Shown: positions 5,971 through 13,652 of the stretch, one piece after another
Position numbering within the stretch: position 1 is the stretch's first letter
Layout of the letters: every line of letters begins with the position of its first letter
NCBI GenBank assembly: GCA_947624635.1
Contig: CANQLF010000009.1
Span: 1-15,559, forward strand
DNA: 15,559 nt
Reading direction: 5' to 3'
From: an uncultured Bacilli bacterium
Lineage (GTDB): Bacteria > Bacillota_I > Bacilli_A > RF39 > UBA660
The notes under the pieces: model-generated
The model's database searches: none
Seen by the model: the letters and a program-made list of their open reading frames with translations, nothing else
Told to the model about the DNA's origin: nothing
Made by a program: the position numbers and the translations under genes

Positions 5971-7647
5971 ATGAAAAAATTAATTGTTATTACAAGTATT
6001 GTTTCAGTAATATTAGTTTTTGTAACTTCATTTTCGATAATTAAAATAATGGATAATCAAAAGAAATCTAGTTATAAAACAAAAGAAAATAAAATAGCTT
6101 TTGAACTTAATGATATTAATTATAATAAATTAGAAATTAATACAAATTATGAAGAAAAAGGCGCAAGTGTAAAAATTAATAATAAAGAATTTAATAATTA
6201 TATAGTAATTGATACATCTAAGTTAGATAATACTAAAAAAGGTACATATTACATTAGTTATAAATATAAAGTTAATGATTATAGAACACTTACAAAATAT
6301 AGAATTATAGATGTAGTTGATACTAAAGCTCCTGAAATTACTTTAAAAGGTAGTGATACTGAAAGAGTTGAACTTGGTAGCACTTATACTGATAAAGGTG
6401 TAGAAGTTAAAGATAATAGTAATGAAGATTTAAAAGATAAAGTTAAAGTAACAGGTGAAGTTAATACTAAAAAAGCTGGTACTTATGAAATTAAATATGA
6501 AGTTTCTGATTCATCAAATAATAAAGCAGAAAAAATAAGAAAAGTAATAGTATATAAAAAAGTTACAATAGTAAAAGTTGCGAATACTGCAGATGAAAAA
6601 GGTACGAATGACAAAGAATTTAATTCTAATAATTATAATAATACTGTTACTAAAATGATGTTTACTAATACAGGTTTTACGGTTGAAGGATTTTATAAAA
6701 ATTATAATGGTAACTTTCAAATGAGAATAGAAGGTATGGGAGTTAATAAATCATACAATTTAACTAAAGTTTCCAATGGAAATTATAAAGGTACTATTAA
6801 TATTACTGATTTAGGTAATGGAGTATATAATATGTATATTGTTACTAATAAATCCGAACCATTAAGAAATGAACTTCCTATGAATAACAAAATAGTAAGA
6901 GCAAAAGTTGAAAGTAAACTAGTAACTATGATTTATACAAATAACAATGTTTCATTCAAAGTAGAAGACCATCATTATGATTATGATATTCTTATTGATC
7001 CAGGACATGGTGGAAGTGAACCTGGCGCAATAAACACTGCAAAAAAGGAAAAAGATATAAATCTTGAGCAATCTTTATATGAAAAGAAAAGATATGAAGA
7101 TCATGGTCTTAAAGTTTTAATGGTAAGAACTGCTGATGTAGATGGTAATGTAATGGGTTCAACCGAATGGCAAGTTGTTAGTAGAAGAGCTTATTGGATG
7201 GGTTATTATGGAGTTGTGTCTAGAATAATGTATAGTAATCATCATAATAGTTATGATAATACTACAAGAAGTGGTTGGGAAATAATTTTACCTGCAACTA
7301 TGACAAAAGCTGAGTTAAAAACGGAATATGCAATTGCAGATGAATGGGCAAAAGAATATCCTGTTCAAGAAAATCACACAAGAATATATTCTAGAAATTA
7401 TGATACTAATGCTTTACATTCAAAAGCTAATGGAGAAGTATATAATTATACCAACTATTATGTTGTTATGAGATTTCCATTTGATTTATATAATGTTAAA
7501 AATGTATTATATGAAGGAGCATATATGAGTAATCCTAGTGATTTTGCTTGGTATTATACAGAAGGTAATTGGAAAAAATTAAGTGAAATTAAAATTAAAC
7601 ATTATGTTGAATCATTAGGCGTAACTTATAGACCTCCAGAAAATTAG
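5971..7647 (+). CDS. Membrane-anchored N-acetylmuramoyl-L-alanine amidase with Ig-like (DUF5011) domains
   Basis: A cell-wall hydrolase cutting the bond between MurNAc and the stem peptide. The 558-residue product has one N-terminal hydrophobic segment (about residues 2-25, signal anchor or uncleaved signal), a first Ig-like module, then a clear DUF5011-type module (APEITLKGSDTERVELGSTY through KKAGTYEIKYEVSDSS), and another beta-rich segment near residues 220-315. The Amidase_3 domain occupies about 340-555. Zinc and catalytic residues are visible: DPGHGG with H346, E366 in INLEQSL, SNHHNS with H424 and the late catalytic E515 in YEGAYMSNPSDF. ATG 5971 is preceded by GGAG eight bases upstream. 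It heads an operon with the next two genes. It could serve in daughter-cell separation or, given the spore-linked neighbours, in spore or mother-cell wall work. Confidence 0.9.
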   Translation: MKKLIVITSIVSVILVFVTSFSIIKIMDNQKKSSYKTKENKIAFELNDINYNKLEINTNYEEKGASVKINNKEFNNYIVIDTSKLDNTKKGTYYISYKYKVNDYRTLTKYRIIDVVDTKAPEITLKGSDTERVELGSTYTDKGVEVKDNSNEDLKDKVKVTGEVNTKKAGTYEIKYEVSDSSNNKAEKIRKVIVYKKVTIVKVANTADEKGTNDKEFNSNNYNNTVTKMMFTNTGFTVEGFYKNYNGNFQMRIEGMGVNKSYNLTKVSNGNYKGTINITDLGNGVYNMYIVTNKSEPLRNELPMNNKIVRAKVESKLVTMIYTNNNVSFKVEDHHYDYDILIDPGHGGSEPGAINTAKKEKDINLEQSLYEKKRYEDHGLKVLMVRTADVDGNVMGSTEWQVVSRRAYWMGYYGVVSRIMYSNHHNSYDNTTRSGWEIILPATMTKAELKTEYAIADEWAKEYPVQENHTRIYSRNYDTNALHSKANGEVYNYTNYYVVMRFPFDLYNVKNVLYEGAYMSNPSDFAWYYTEGNWKKLSEIKIKHYVESLGVTYRPPEN

Positions 7648-7656
7648 GTGTTAGAT

Positions 7657-8079
7657 ATGAAAAAGAAAGATAAGAAAGAAAACAAAAAGAAAAACATTTT
7701 AAAAATTATTTTAGTTATAACAATTGAATTAATTGTAGTAGCTTTATCTGTGTTTTTAATAGTATTTTTCCATAATAAAAATAAAACTACAGTAGTAACT
7801 TGTAAAAGTGATTTTGCTGATGAATTTTTTGAAAGTAAGACTACAATTATTATAAATTATAAGGATAATAAAATAAATGGACATAAAAGAGAAGAAATAA
7901 TAACATCTGCGTATAATGATTTACTTGGATTACAAGAAGAAGGATATAAAACAGACGGATTTGAAACTAAATTAAATAAGGATAGTCTAACTGTAACAAA
8001 ATGGTTATCTACAAGTATGAAACCAAAAAAATTAATTGATGATTACTTAAACAGCGGATATAATTGTGAAGAGGGATAA
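7657..8079 (+). CDS. Single-pass membrane or lipid-facing protein of unknown function
   Basis: A 140-residue protein with a very basic start (MKKKDKKENKKK), one strong hydrophobic helix (about residues 17-38) and an extracytoplasmic domain of about 100 residues. That domain begins with VVTCKSD and ends with YNCEEG, so two cysteines could form a disulfide joining its ends. I see a general likeness to small secreted domains of the DUF1307 kind but no firm family match. The ATG at 7657 is favoured over GTG 7648 because AGGTG (7646-7650), a good anti-Shine-Dalgarno match, lies six bases before it. It starts nine bases after the amidase stop and ends one base before tatD, so translational coupling is likely. 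Lys-rich cytoplasmic tails often help membrane insertion. Confidence 0.75.
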   Translation: MKKKDKKENKKKNILKIILVITIELIVVALSVFLIVFFHNKNKTTVVTCKSDFADEFFESKTTIIINYKDNKINGHKREEIITSAYNDLLGLQEEGYKTDGFETKLNKDSLTVTKWLSTSMKPKKLIDDYLNSGYNCEEG

Positions 8080-8080
8080 A

Positions 8081-8830
8081 ATGATTGATACACATTGTCA
8101 TTTAGAAAAAGAAGATTATGATAATATAGATGAAATAATAGATACTTGTAAAAAAGATGGTATTGAAAAATTAATTGTAAGTGGACATGATTTAAAAAGT
8201 AGTGTAGAAGCAATCGAATTAACTAAAAAATACGATATTGTTTATGCATCAATTGGTTTTTTACCAGATGTATTAGATAATATTGAAAATAATAATATTT
8301 TAGAATTAGAAAAATTAATAGATAATGATAAAGTTGTCGCGATAGGTGAGATAGGTCTTGATTATCATTGGTATAAAGATAATAAAGAAGAACAAAAAGA
8401 GTTGCTTATTAAACAATTATATCTTGCTAAAAAATATAATAAACCTGTAGTAATTCATTCAAGAGATTCCATTAGTGATTGTTATAACATTTTAAAAGAA
8501 GCTAACACAAAAGGTGCTATGCACTGTTATAGTGGAAGTGTAGAAATGGCTAAGGAATTTATTAAAATAGGTTTTAATATAAGTATAGGTGGAGTATCTA
8601 CTTTTAAAAATTCTAATACGATTAAAAATGTAATAAAAGAAATACCATTAGAATATATTTTATTAGAAACAGATAGTCCATATCTTACTCCAGAACCTTT
8701 TAGAGGTAAAAAAAATTATCCTTATTATGTTAAATATGTAGCTATGAAAATAGCTGAAATTAAAGGGATAGATGTAGATATGGTTGTTAATACCACAACT
8801 ATGAATGCCACTAAGCTATTTGACTTTTAA
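8081..8830 (+). CDS. tatD: TatD/YabD-family metal-dependent nuclease
   Basis: A TIM-barrel metallohydrolase of 249 residues. All metal ligands are visible: H5 and H7 in DTHCH, E90 in GEIGLDYHW, H126 in VVIHSRD, H148 in AMHCYSG and D198 in LLETDSPYL. Family members act as 3'-5' DNA or RNA exonucleases in repair and quality control, or as D-aminoacyl-tRNA deacylase-like enzymes. ATG 8081 is chosen over an upstream GTG (8066), since GAGGG (8071-8075) precedes it and the family starts at 'MIDTHCH'. It follows the membrane protein by one base. In Bacillus yabD lies directly after metG; here about 4.7 kb of accessory DNA separates the two. It carries the promoter of the next gene in its last codons. 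Confidence 0.93.
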   Translation: MIDTHCHLEKEDYDNIDEIIDTCKKDGIEKLIVSGHDLKSSVEAIELTKKYDIVYASIGFLPDVLDNIENNNILELEKLIDNDKVVAIGEIGLDYHWYKDNKEEQKELLIKQLYLAKKYNKPVVIHSRDSISDCYNILKEANTKGAMHCYSGSVEMAKEFIKIGFNISIGGVSTFKNSNTIKNVIKEIPLEYILLETDSPYLTPEPFRGKKNYPYYVKYVAMKIAEIKGIDVDMVVNTTTMNATKLFDF

Positions 8831-8849
8831 TATGACATTATGTTAGAAT
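8820..8849 (+). promoter_or_regulatory. Sigma-A promoter of the yabE-like gene
   Basis: TTGACT (8820-8825), an 18-base spacer and TAGAAT (8844-8849) preceded by TGT (extended -10). The -35 box lies inside the final codons of tatD. The transcript would start near 8856. Confidence 0.75.
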
Positions 8850-8873
8850 GAAATCATAGTAGAGGTGTAACTA

Positions 8874-9524
8874 ATGAAATTTAAAATTCCTAAAAAATTT
8901 AAAAATTTTATTAAGTTTTCAGTAGTAGTTGTATTTGTAGTTTGTATTTCTCTAACAAGTAAAATAGAAACAGTTCATTCACAAACTCCAGAACTAAATG
9001 ATGATATTACACAAAAAGTAATTCCATATGATACTTATGAAGAAGTAAATGCCAACTTAGATTTTATGGAAAGAAAAGTAGTTCAAAAGGGTATTGATGG
9101 ACTTGTTGTTAAATATAATGGTGTTGAAGTAGTAGTTCAAAAACCACAATCCGAAGTTATACAAGTTGGTGAAAAGTTTATAGAAACATTTACTGGTTCT
9201 ATGACAGGATATGGCCCAGATTGTAAGGGTTGCGGTGGTAGAGTTGGATATGGATTAAATGTTACAAATGGTAATATTTATTATGAAGACGCTAAATACG
9301 GAAAATTAAGAATAATTGCAGCAGATAAAAAATATCCATACGGAACTGTTATGAGAATATCTAATAGTAATGTTTTAAAAGAACCTACACTTGCTATTGT
9401 ACTTGATAGAGGTGGAGCAGTAAAAGGTAGTAAAATAGATTTACTTTTCGATTCAGAAAAAAATATACCAAGAGGAACCTCTCAAAAAGGCATTACTATA
9501 GATGTTGTAAGATTAGGTTTTTAA
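8874..9524 (+). CDS. yabE: YabE-like secreted protein with G5 and 3D domains (peptidoglycan hydrolase-like)
   Basis: A 216-residue exported cell-wall protein. Residues 1-37 form a signal peptide: basic start (MKFKIPKKFKNFIKF), a hydrophobic stretch rich in Val, then HSQTP. Residues about 50-95 resemble a short G5 segment (GIDGLVVKYNGVEVVVQKP). Residues about 105-216 form a 3D (double-psi beta-barrel) domain: GSMTGYGPDCKGCGG, AADKKYPYGT, VLDRGGAVKGSKIDLLF, with conserved aspartates. Such proteins resemble resuscitation-promoting factors and lytic transglycosylase-like barrels; the DUF348 repeats of Bacillus YabE are absent, so it is a shortened version. AGGTG precedes the ATG by six bases. Synteny (tatD - yabE - rsmA) supports the name. 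The CxxC pair could be oxidised outside the cell. Confidence 0.87.
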   Translation: MKFKIPKKFKNFIKFSVVVVFVVCISLTSKIETVHSQTPELNDDITQKVIPYDTYEEVNANLDFMERKVVQKGIDGLVVKYNGVEVVVQKPQSEVIQVGEKFIETFTGSMTGYGPDCKGCGGRVGYGLNVTNGNIYYEDAKYGKLRIIAADKKYPYGTVMRISNSNVLKEPTLAIVLDRGGAVKGSKIDLLFDSEKNIPRGTSQKGITIDVVRLGF

Positions 9525-9547
9525 AAGCTATTAATTTAGCTTTTTTT
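9523..9547 (+). terminator. Intrinsic terminator after the yabE-like gene
   Basis: AAAAGCTA (9523-9530, overlapping the stop codon) pairs with TAGCTTTT (9537-9544), loop of six bases, followed by TTTCTTTTT. Confidence 0.85.
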
Positions 9548-9560
9548 CTTTTTCCTAAAC

Positions 9561-9589
9561 TTGAATATAAAATAACTTTAATATATAAT
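9561..9589 (+). promoter_or_regulatory. Sigma-A promoter of rsmA
   Basis: TTGAAT (9561-9566), a 17-base spacer and a perfect TATAAT (9584-9589). Transcription would begin near 9596, leaving a leader of about 18 bases before the ATG at 9614. Confidence 0.82.
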
Positions 9590-9613
9590 TACTTTGGAAC
9601 TGAGTTGATAGCT

Positions 9614-10402
9614 ATGAATAATGATTTTAATTTTAAAAAAAAGTATGGTCAAAATTTTTTACAAGATAATAATATTTTAGAAAAAATAGTTAATTCTGTT
9701 AATATTACTAAAGATGATTTAGTAATAGAAATAGGCCCAGGAAGTGGTGCACTCACTAAAAAAATAATAGAAAAAACAAATAAAGTTATTTGTTTTGAAA
9801 TAGATACAGATTTAAAAAAATACCTAGATGTATTTGAAAAATATGGAGTACAAATCATATATGGAGATTTTCTAAAACAAAATATTAATGAAATTATTAA
9901 AGATATTAAATATAATAATCTATATATAATTGCTAATCTACCATATTATATTACTACACCTATTATAACTAAAATAATAGATGATAAAATACCTGTTAAA
10001 AGTTGTACGTTCATGATACAAAAAGAAGTTTGTGATAGACTTAAAGCTAAACCTAATACTAAACAATATAATTCATTATCAATTTTTATAGATTATTATT
10101 TTGAAGTAGAAAAGGTATTAGATGTTAGTAAAAATGTATTTTATCCAAAACCTAATGTGGATAGTTCAGTAATATTATTAAAAAAAAGATCAAACTATAA
10201 AGTTAATTTGAAAAATGAAGATATATTTTTTAAATTAATAAGTGATTCTTTTAAATTTAAAAGGAAAACTTTAAGAAATAATTTGAAAAGCTACGATTTA
10301 GATAAAATAAACAATGTTTTAAATAAATATAATCTTGATTTATCAGTTAGAGCTGAGAATCTAACAATAGAACAATTTGCTGAAATATCAAATGTTTTGT
10401 AA
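9614..10402 (+). CDS. rsmA: 16S rRNA (adenine1518-N6/adenine1519-N6)-dimethyltransferase
   Basis: Dimethylates the two adjacent adenosines near the 3' end of 16S rRNA with S-adenosylmethionine, a late step in 30S maturation. The family entry motif KKKYGQNFLQD (8-18) is present, along with SAM motif I (VIEIGPGSG, 37-45), catalytic NLPYY (108-112) and KPNVDSSVI near residue 180. Length is 262, slightly short. ATG 9614 is used; an in-frame TTG at 9605 is the alternative. The ribosome site is weak (TGAG or GGAAC), consistent with a short leader. In Bacillus and many Clostridia rnmV precedes this gene; here yabE is followed directly by its terminator and the rsmA promoter. An eight-A run near 9634 keeps frame. 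Confidence 0.96.
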   Translation: MNNDFNFKKKYGQNFLQDNNILEKIVNSVNITKDDLVIEIGPGSGALTKKIIEKTNKVICFEIDTDLKKYLDVFEKYGVQIIYGDFLKQNINEIIKDIKYNNLYIIANLPYYITTPIITKIIDDKIPVKSCTFMIQKEVCDRLKAKPNTKQYNSLSIFIDYYFEVEKVLDVSKNVFYPKPNVDSSVILLKKRSNYKVNLKNEDIFFKLISDSFKFKRKTLRNNLKSYDLDKINNVLNKYNLDLSVRAENLTIEQFAEISNVL

Positions 10403-10435
10403 TGTCTTTTGTTACTAAATTATGTGGAAATTTTG

Positions 10436-10464
10436 AAAGATGAGTTTATAAACTTGTCTTTTTT
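10436..10464 (+). terminator. Intrinsic terminator after rsmA
   Basis: AAAGATGAGTT (10436-10446) pairs with AACTTGTCTTT (10451-10461), 11 pairs with two G-T wobbles, TATA loop, followed by TTTC. Confidence 0.75.
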
Positions 10465-10499
10465 CTATCTTGTTTTATATTTTAAAAATAAGTAAAATA

Positions 10500-10514
10500 T
10501 GCTACAATTATAAT
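10500..10514 (+). promoter_or_regulatory. Extended -10 promoter of the lemA operon
   Basis: TGC followed by TACAAT (10503-10508) forms an extended -10; a TATAAT follows immediately (10509-10514) as a second candidate. No good -35 box is present. With the first, transcription starts near 10515, just before the AGGTG ribosome site. Confidence 0.5.
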
Positions 10515-10529
10515 CGAGAGGTGATTGGT

Positions 10530-11078
10530 ATGTGGTTATATATAATTATAGCGATAATAATTATTATTTTAATTATGTTATTTGTTACATATAACAGTTT
10601 TGTAAAATTAAGTAATAAAGTCAAAGAAGCATTTTCAACAATGGATGTTTATTTAAAAAAGAGATGGGATTTAATTCCAAATATCGTTGAAACAGTAAAA
10701 TGTTATGCAAAGCATGAAAAAGATACTTTAAAAGAAGTTATAGAATTAAGAAGTGATGATTATGATAAAATGTCTGTTGATGAAAAGATAAAAACAAACG
10801 AGCAAATATCAAAAGGCATTAGCAAAATTATGGCTTTAGCAGAATCTTATCCTGATCTAAAAGCAAGTGAAAATTATAAAAATTTAAGTGTTCAACTTAC
10901 AAAAATTGAAGATGATATTGCAAATTCAAGAAAATATTATAATGGAACTGTAAGAATATACAACAATAAAGTTGAAATGTTTCCAAGCAATATAATAGCA
11001 AAAATATTTGGTTATAAATCTAAGAATATGTTTGAAGCAAGCAAATCAGAAAGAGAAAATGTAAAAATTGAGTTATAA
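10530..11078 (+). CDS. lemA: LemA family protein
   Basis: A 182-residue protein anchored by one N-terminal helix (WLYIIIAIIIIILIMLFV). The remainder is the all-helical LemA domain: YNSFVKLSNKVKEAFSTMDV, KKRWDLIPNIVETVKCYA and later DIANSRKYYNGTVRIYNN are the family hallmarks. LemA function is not settled; it commonly appears with DUF2207 or TPM-domain membrane proteins, as here, and a role in envelope stress or membrane-protein handling is suggested. ATG 10530 is chosen because AGGTG (10519-10523) precedes it by six bases; the open frame runs 20 codons further upstream, through promoter sequence. The downstream DUF2207 gene starts 12 bases after its stop with a near-perfect ribosome site, so both are one operon. 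Confidence 0.93.
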   Translation: MWLYIIIAIIIIILIMLFVTYNSFVKLSNKVKEAFSTMDVYLKKRWDLIPNIVETVKCYAKHEKDTLKEVIELRSDDYDKMSVDEKIKTNEQISKGISKIMALAESYPDLKASENYKNLSVQLTKIEDDIANSRKYYNGTVRIYNNKVEMFPSNIIAKIFGYKSKNMFEASKSERENVKIEL

Positions 11079-11090
11079 AGGAGGCAACTA

Positions 11091-13457
11091 ATGAAAAGAA
11101 TTATTAAGGGGTTATATTTATTTATATTAGTCATATTATCAATTACAATAATTTATCCTACAAATGTAGAAGCTTTATCTAATCAAACATCCTATATAAA
11201 TATTGATGATAATACTAAAAGTTTAACTGTTGGAAATTTAACTTTTTCCAATATTACATTTAAAAATTATTCATCTATTTCTACTCAAGCAATAGGTTTG
11301 ACAGGATCAATTTCTAATAGTTCTGGCGAAAATATTGATTATTCATCAGTTATAGATTATTATGATTCAAATTATAACTTAATTGCACAAGGATACAATT
11401 CAGGTACTGCAATTCCAGGGGCAAATACTTTTAATCAAATGTCTAATATAAGCATTTTAAAAGATCATAATGCTGATGAAATACATTATTATCGTTTATC
11501 AATTGATACAAAGATTGGTTTATTACCTGAGGAAAATATCGAATCTAATATTCCTAGTAAAAACTATCGATATAAATCTTATGATTATGTGATAGATAAA
11601 TATGATATTAATATCATTGTTAATGAAAATAACACATTAGATATTACAGAAACAATTACTGCATATTTTAATGTAGCTAAACATGGAATATTTAGAACTA
11701 TACCACTTAAAAATGAAATTACAAGATTAGATGGTACAACATCAAAAAATAGAACACAAATAACAAATTTAAGTGTTGATAATGAATATACTACATCTAG
11801 AGAAGAAGGAAATTATAAAATTCAAATAGGTTCAGCAAGTCGTACTTTGGTAGGTGAACAGTCATATGTAATAAAATATACTTATAATTTAGGAAAAGAT
11901 CCTGTCAAAGATTACGATGAATTATATTATAATATCATCGGAAGTGATTGGGATACAGCTATTGGTAATGTTACTTTTACTATTTCTATGCCAAAAGATT
12001 TTGATTCAAGTAAATTAGGATTTTCATCAGGAGAAGTTGGATCAACCGATAATAGAAATGTAAAGTACAATGTTGTTGGAAATAAAATAACAGGAAGTTA
12101 TGATGGTATATTAGATATTGGTGAAGCACTAACAGTAAGATGTGAACTTGATGAAGGTTATTTTGTTGGTGCAGGACTTGTAATTAATATAATGGACTAT
12201 ATTGTATTTTTAATTCCAATTATATTTTTAGGAATTTCTATATTAATATGGTATAAATTTGGTCGCGATGAACAGGTGATAGAAACCGTTGAATTTTATC
12301 CACCAGAAGGATTTAATAGTTTAGAAGTAGGATTCCTATATAAAGGAAAAGCTGATAATCAAGATGTAACTTCACTACTTATATATTTAGCAAATAAAGG
12401 ATATATAAAAATTAGTGAAATAGAAGAAAAATCTTTATTTTCAAAGTCAAGTGGATTTAAAATAACTAAACTAAAAAAATATGATGGCAATAATATTAAT
12501 GAAAAAATATTCTTAAATGGCTTATTTAAGAAAAAACCATCTATTGATTCTTGGTTTGATCAAGAAGAAGATAATAGTAAAAAAGATAACATAAATGAGG
12601 TAACATCATCGGATTTATATGACAATTTCTATATTACAATGTATGAAATATTATCTAGTATTAATACTAAAGAAAATAAAAATAAAATATTTGAAAAATC
12701 TGCATCTGGAAAATCAATATTCATTGTATTAATGATTATTATTAGTTATTGTTCAATTACAATTCCTCCAATACTTATTTATGGAGTACCTGAACTTTTA
12801 ATTGTTGCATTGTTATTTCCTGGAATAGGTTTTACTGTACTGTTTTGTACGTTATTTGGAAAATCACAAACTATTTACGTTAATGGAAAACCTAGTAATT
12901 CATCTATCGCACCAAAGATATTTGGTTTAATATGGGGTGGTGTGTTTGGAGGAGTACCTTGGGCATTTTCTGTTCTTCCTGCATTACTGCTAGATCCATT
13001 ATATTTAATTGGATACATAATTGGAGTAATATGTATTTTAGGAATGGCTATTTCTTTAAAATATTTACCAAAAAGGACAAAATATGGTAATGAAATACTA
13101 GGAAAATTAAGAGGATTTAAAAACTTCTTGGAAACTGCTGAAAAAGATAGATTAGAAGCAATAGTTACGAAAGATCCAGAATATTTCTATAATATTTTAC
13201 CTTATACTTATGTTTTGGGAGTATCTGATGTATGGATTAAAAAGTTTGAAAAGATAACATTAAAGGCACCTTCTTGGTATGATAGTCCAAATGCTTTTGA
13301 TGCGATATCCTTTGGAACATTTATAAATACTACTATGACATCTGCTCAAAGTGTTATGGCATCTAGTCCTTCTAGTTCTTCATCAGGTGGCGGTGGATCA
13401 TCAGGTGGAGGATCTTCTGGTGGCGGAAGCGGAGGAGGTGGAGGTGGCTCATGGTAG
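11091..13457 (+). CDS. DUF2207-family membrane protein with Gly/Ser-rich tail
   Basis: A 788-residue exported membrane protein, partner of LemA. Residues 1-28 form a signal peptide (ends TNVEA). Residues about 30-160 are a beta-rich domain resembling FxLYD-type modules (NITFKNYSSISTQAIGLTGS). The DUF2207 body follows from about 164 (YDYVIDKYDINIIVNENNTL, then FNVAKHGIFRTIPL) to about 345. A transmembrane helix (about 362-390) ends in WYKFGRDE, the usual end of the DUF2207 half, followed by a soluble cytoplasmic part beginning EFYPPEGFNSLEVGFLYKGK. More helices lie at about 539-590 and 610-660. A cytoplasmic stretch ends in a Gly/Ser-rich run (about 764-787) finishing in SW, a tail seen in this family. 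AAAGGAGG precedes the ATG. Function is unknown beyond envelope association. Confidence 0.88.
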   Translation: MKRIIKGLYLFILVILSITIIYPTNVEALSNQTSYINIDDNTKSLTVGNLTFSNITFKNYSSISTQAIGLTGSISNSSGENIDYSSVIDYYDSNYNLIAQGYNSGTAIPGANTFNQMSNISILKDHNADEIHYYRLSIDTKIGLLPEENIESNIPSKNYRYKSYDYVIDKYDINIIVNENNTLDITETITAYFNVAKHGIFRTIPLKNEITRLDGTTSKNRTQITNLSVDNEYTTSREEGNYKIQIGSASRTLVGEQSYVIKYTYNLGKDPVKDYDELYYNIIGSDWDTAIGNVTFTISMPKDFDSSKLGFSSGEVGSTDNRNVKYNVVGNKITGSYDGILDIGEALTVRCELDEGYFVGAGLVINIMDYIVFLIPIIFLGISILIWYKFGRDEQVIETVEFYPPEGFNSLEVGFLYKGKADNQDVTSLLIYLANKGYIKISEIEEKSLFSKSSGFKITKLKKYDGNNINEKIFLNGLFKKKPSIDSWFDQEEDNSKKDNINEVTSSDLYDNFYITMYEILSSINTKENKNKIFEKSASGKSIFIVLMIIISYCSITIPPILIYGVPELLIVALLFPGIGFTVLFCTLFGKSQTIYVNGKPSNSSIAPKIFGLIWGGVFGGVPWAFSVLPALLLDPLYLIGYIIGVICILGMAISLKYLPKRTKYGNEILGKLRGFKNFLETAEKDRLEAIVTKDPEYFYNILPYTYVLGVSDVWIKKFEKITLKAPSWYDSPNAFDAISFGTFINTTMTSAQSVMASSPSSSSSGGGGSSGGGSSGGGSGGGGGGSW

Positions 13458-13491
13458 TCACCTTTTCCATAATGAAAAGTGAGGTGTTAAA

Positions 13492-13599
13492 ATGAATACT
13501 ATTAAATGCTCTAATTGTGGCAAAGAAAATTTAAATACAAATATTAAATGTGAAAATTGTGGTACACAATTAATAGTCGAAGAACAAAATGAAAAGTAG
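13492..13599 (+). CDS. Zinc-ribbon peptide, probably the N-terminal part of a frameshifted membrane protein gene
   Basis: A 35-residue frame with two CxxC knuckles, IKCSNCGK and IKCENCGT, the zinc-ribbon pattern that begins many Bacillota membrane proteins. GAGGTG lies six bases before the ATG, and no terminator separates it from the DUF2207 gene, so it belongs to the lemA operon. Its frame stops at TAG 13597-13599 right after a GAAAAG run. The -1 frame is open from there, after a TGA at 13590-13592, straight into the next membrane protein with no gap. One added A in the four-A run would give a single 222-residue zinc-ribbon membrane protein. As it stands it is a free 35-residue zinc ribbon, a broken gene, a recoded gene or a base-calling error. 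Confidence 0.7.
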   Translation: MNTIKCSNCGKENLNTNIKCENCGTQLIVEEQNEK

Positions 13600-13652
13600 A
13601 TTTAGACTTATCATCTAGCACTAAAGCTGATAATATTCATCAGGACATTAAA

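Noticed and set aside
6514..6720. Open frame of 68 codons on the minus strand inside the amidase gene
   Set aside because: Ile/Phe-rich antisense shadow with no ribosome site.
9649..9858. Open frame of 69 codons on the minus strand inside rsmA
   Set aside because: Antisense shadow of a conserved gene.
13462..13479. CTTTTC/GAAAAG hairpin after the DUF2207 gene as a terminator
   Set aside because: Only six weak pairs and no following T-run, so read-through into the zinc-ribbon gene is expected.
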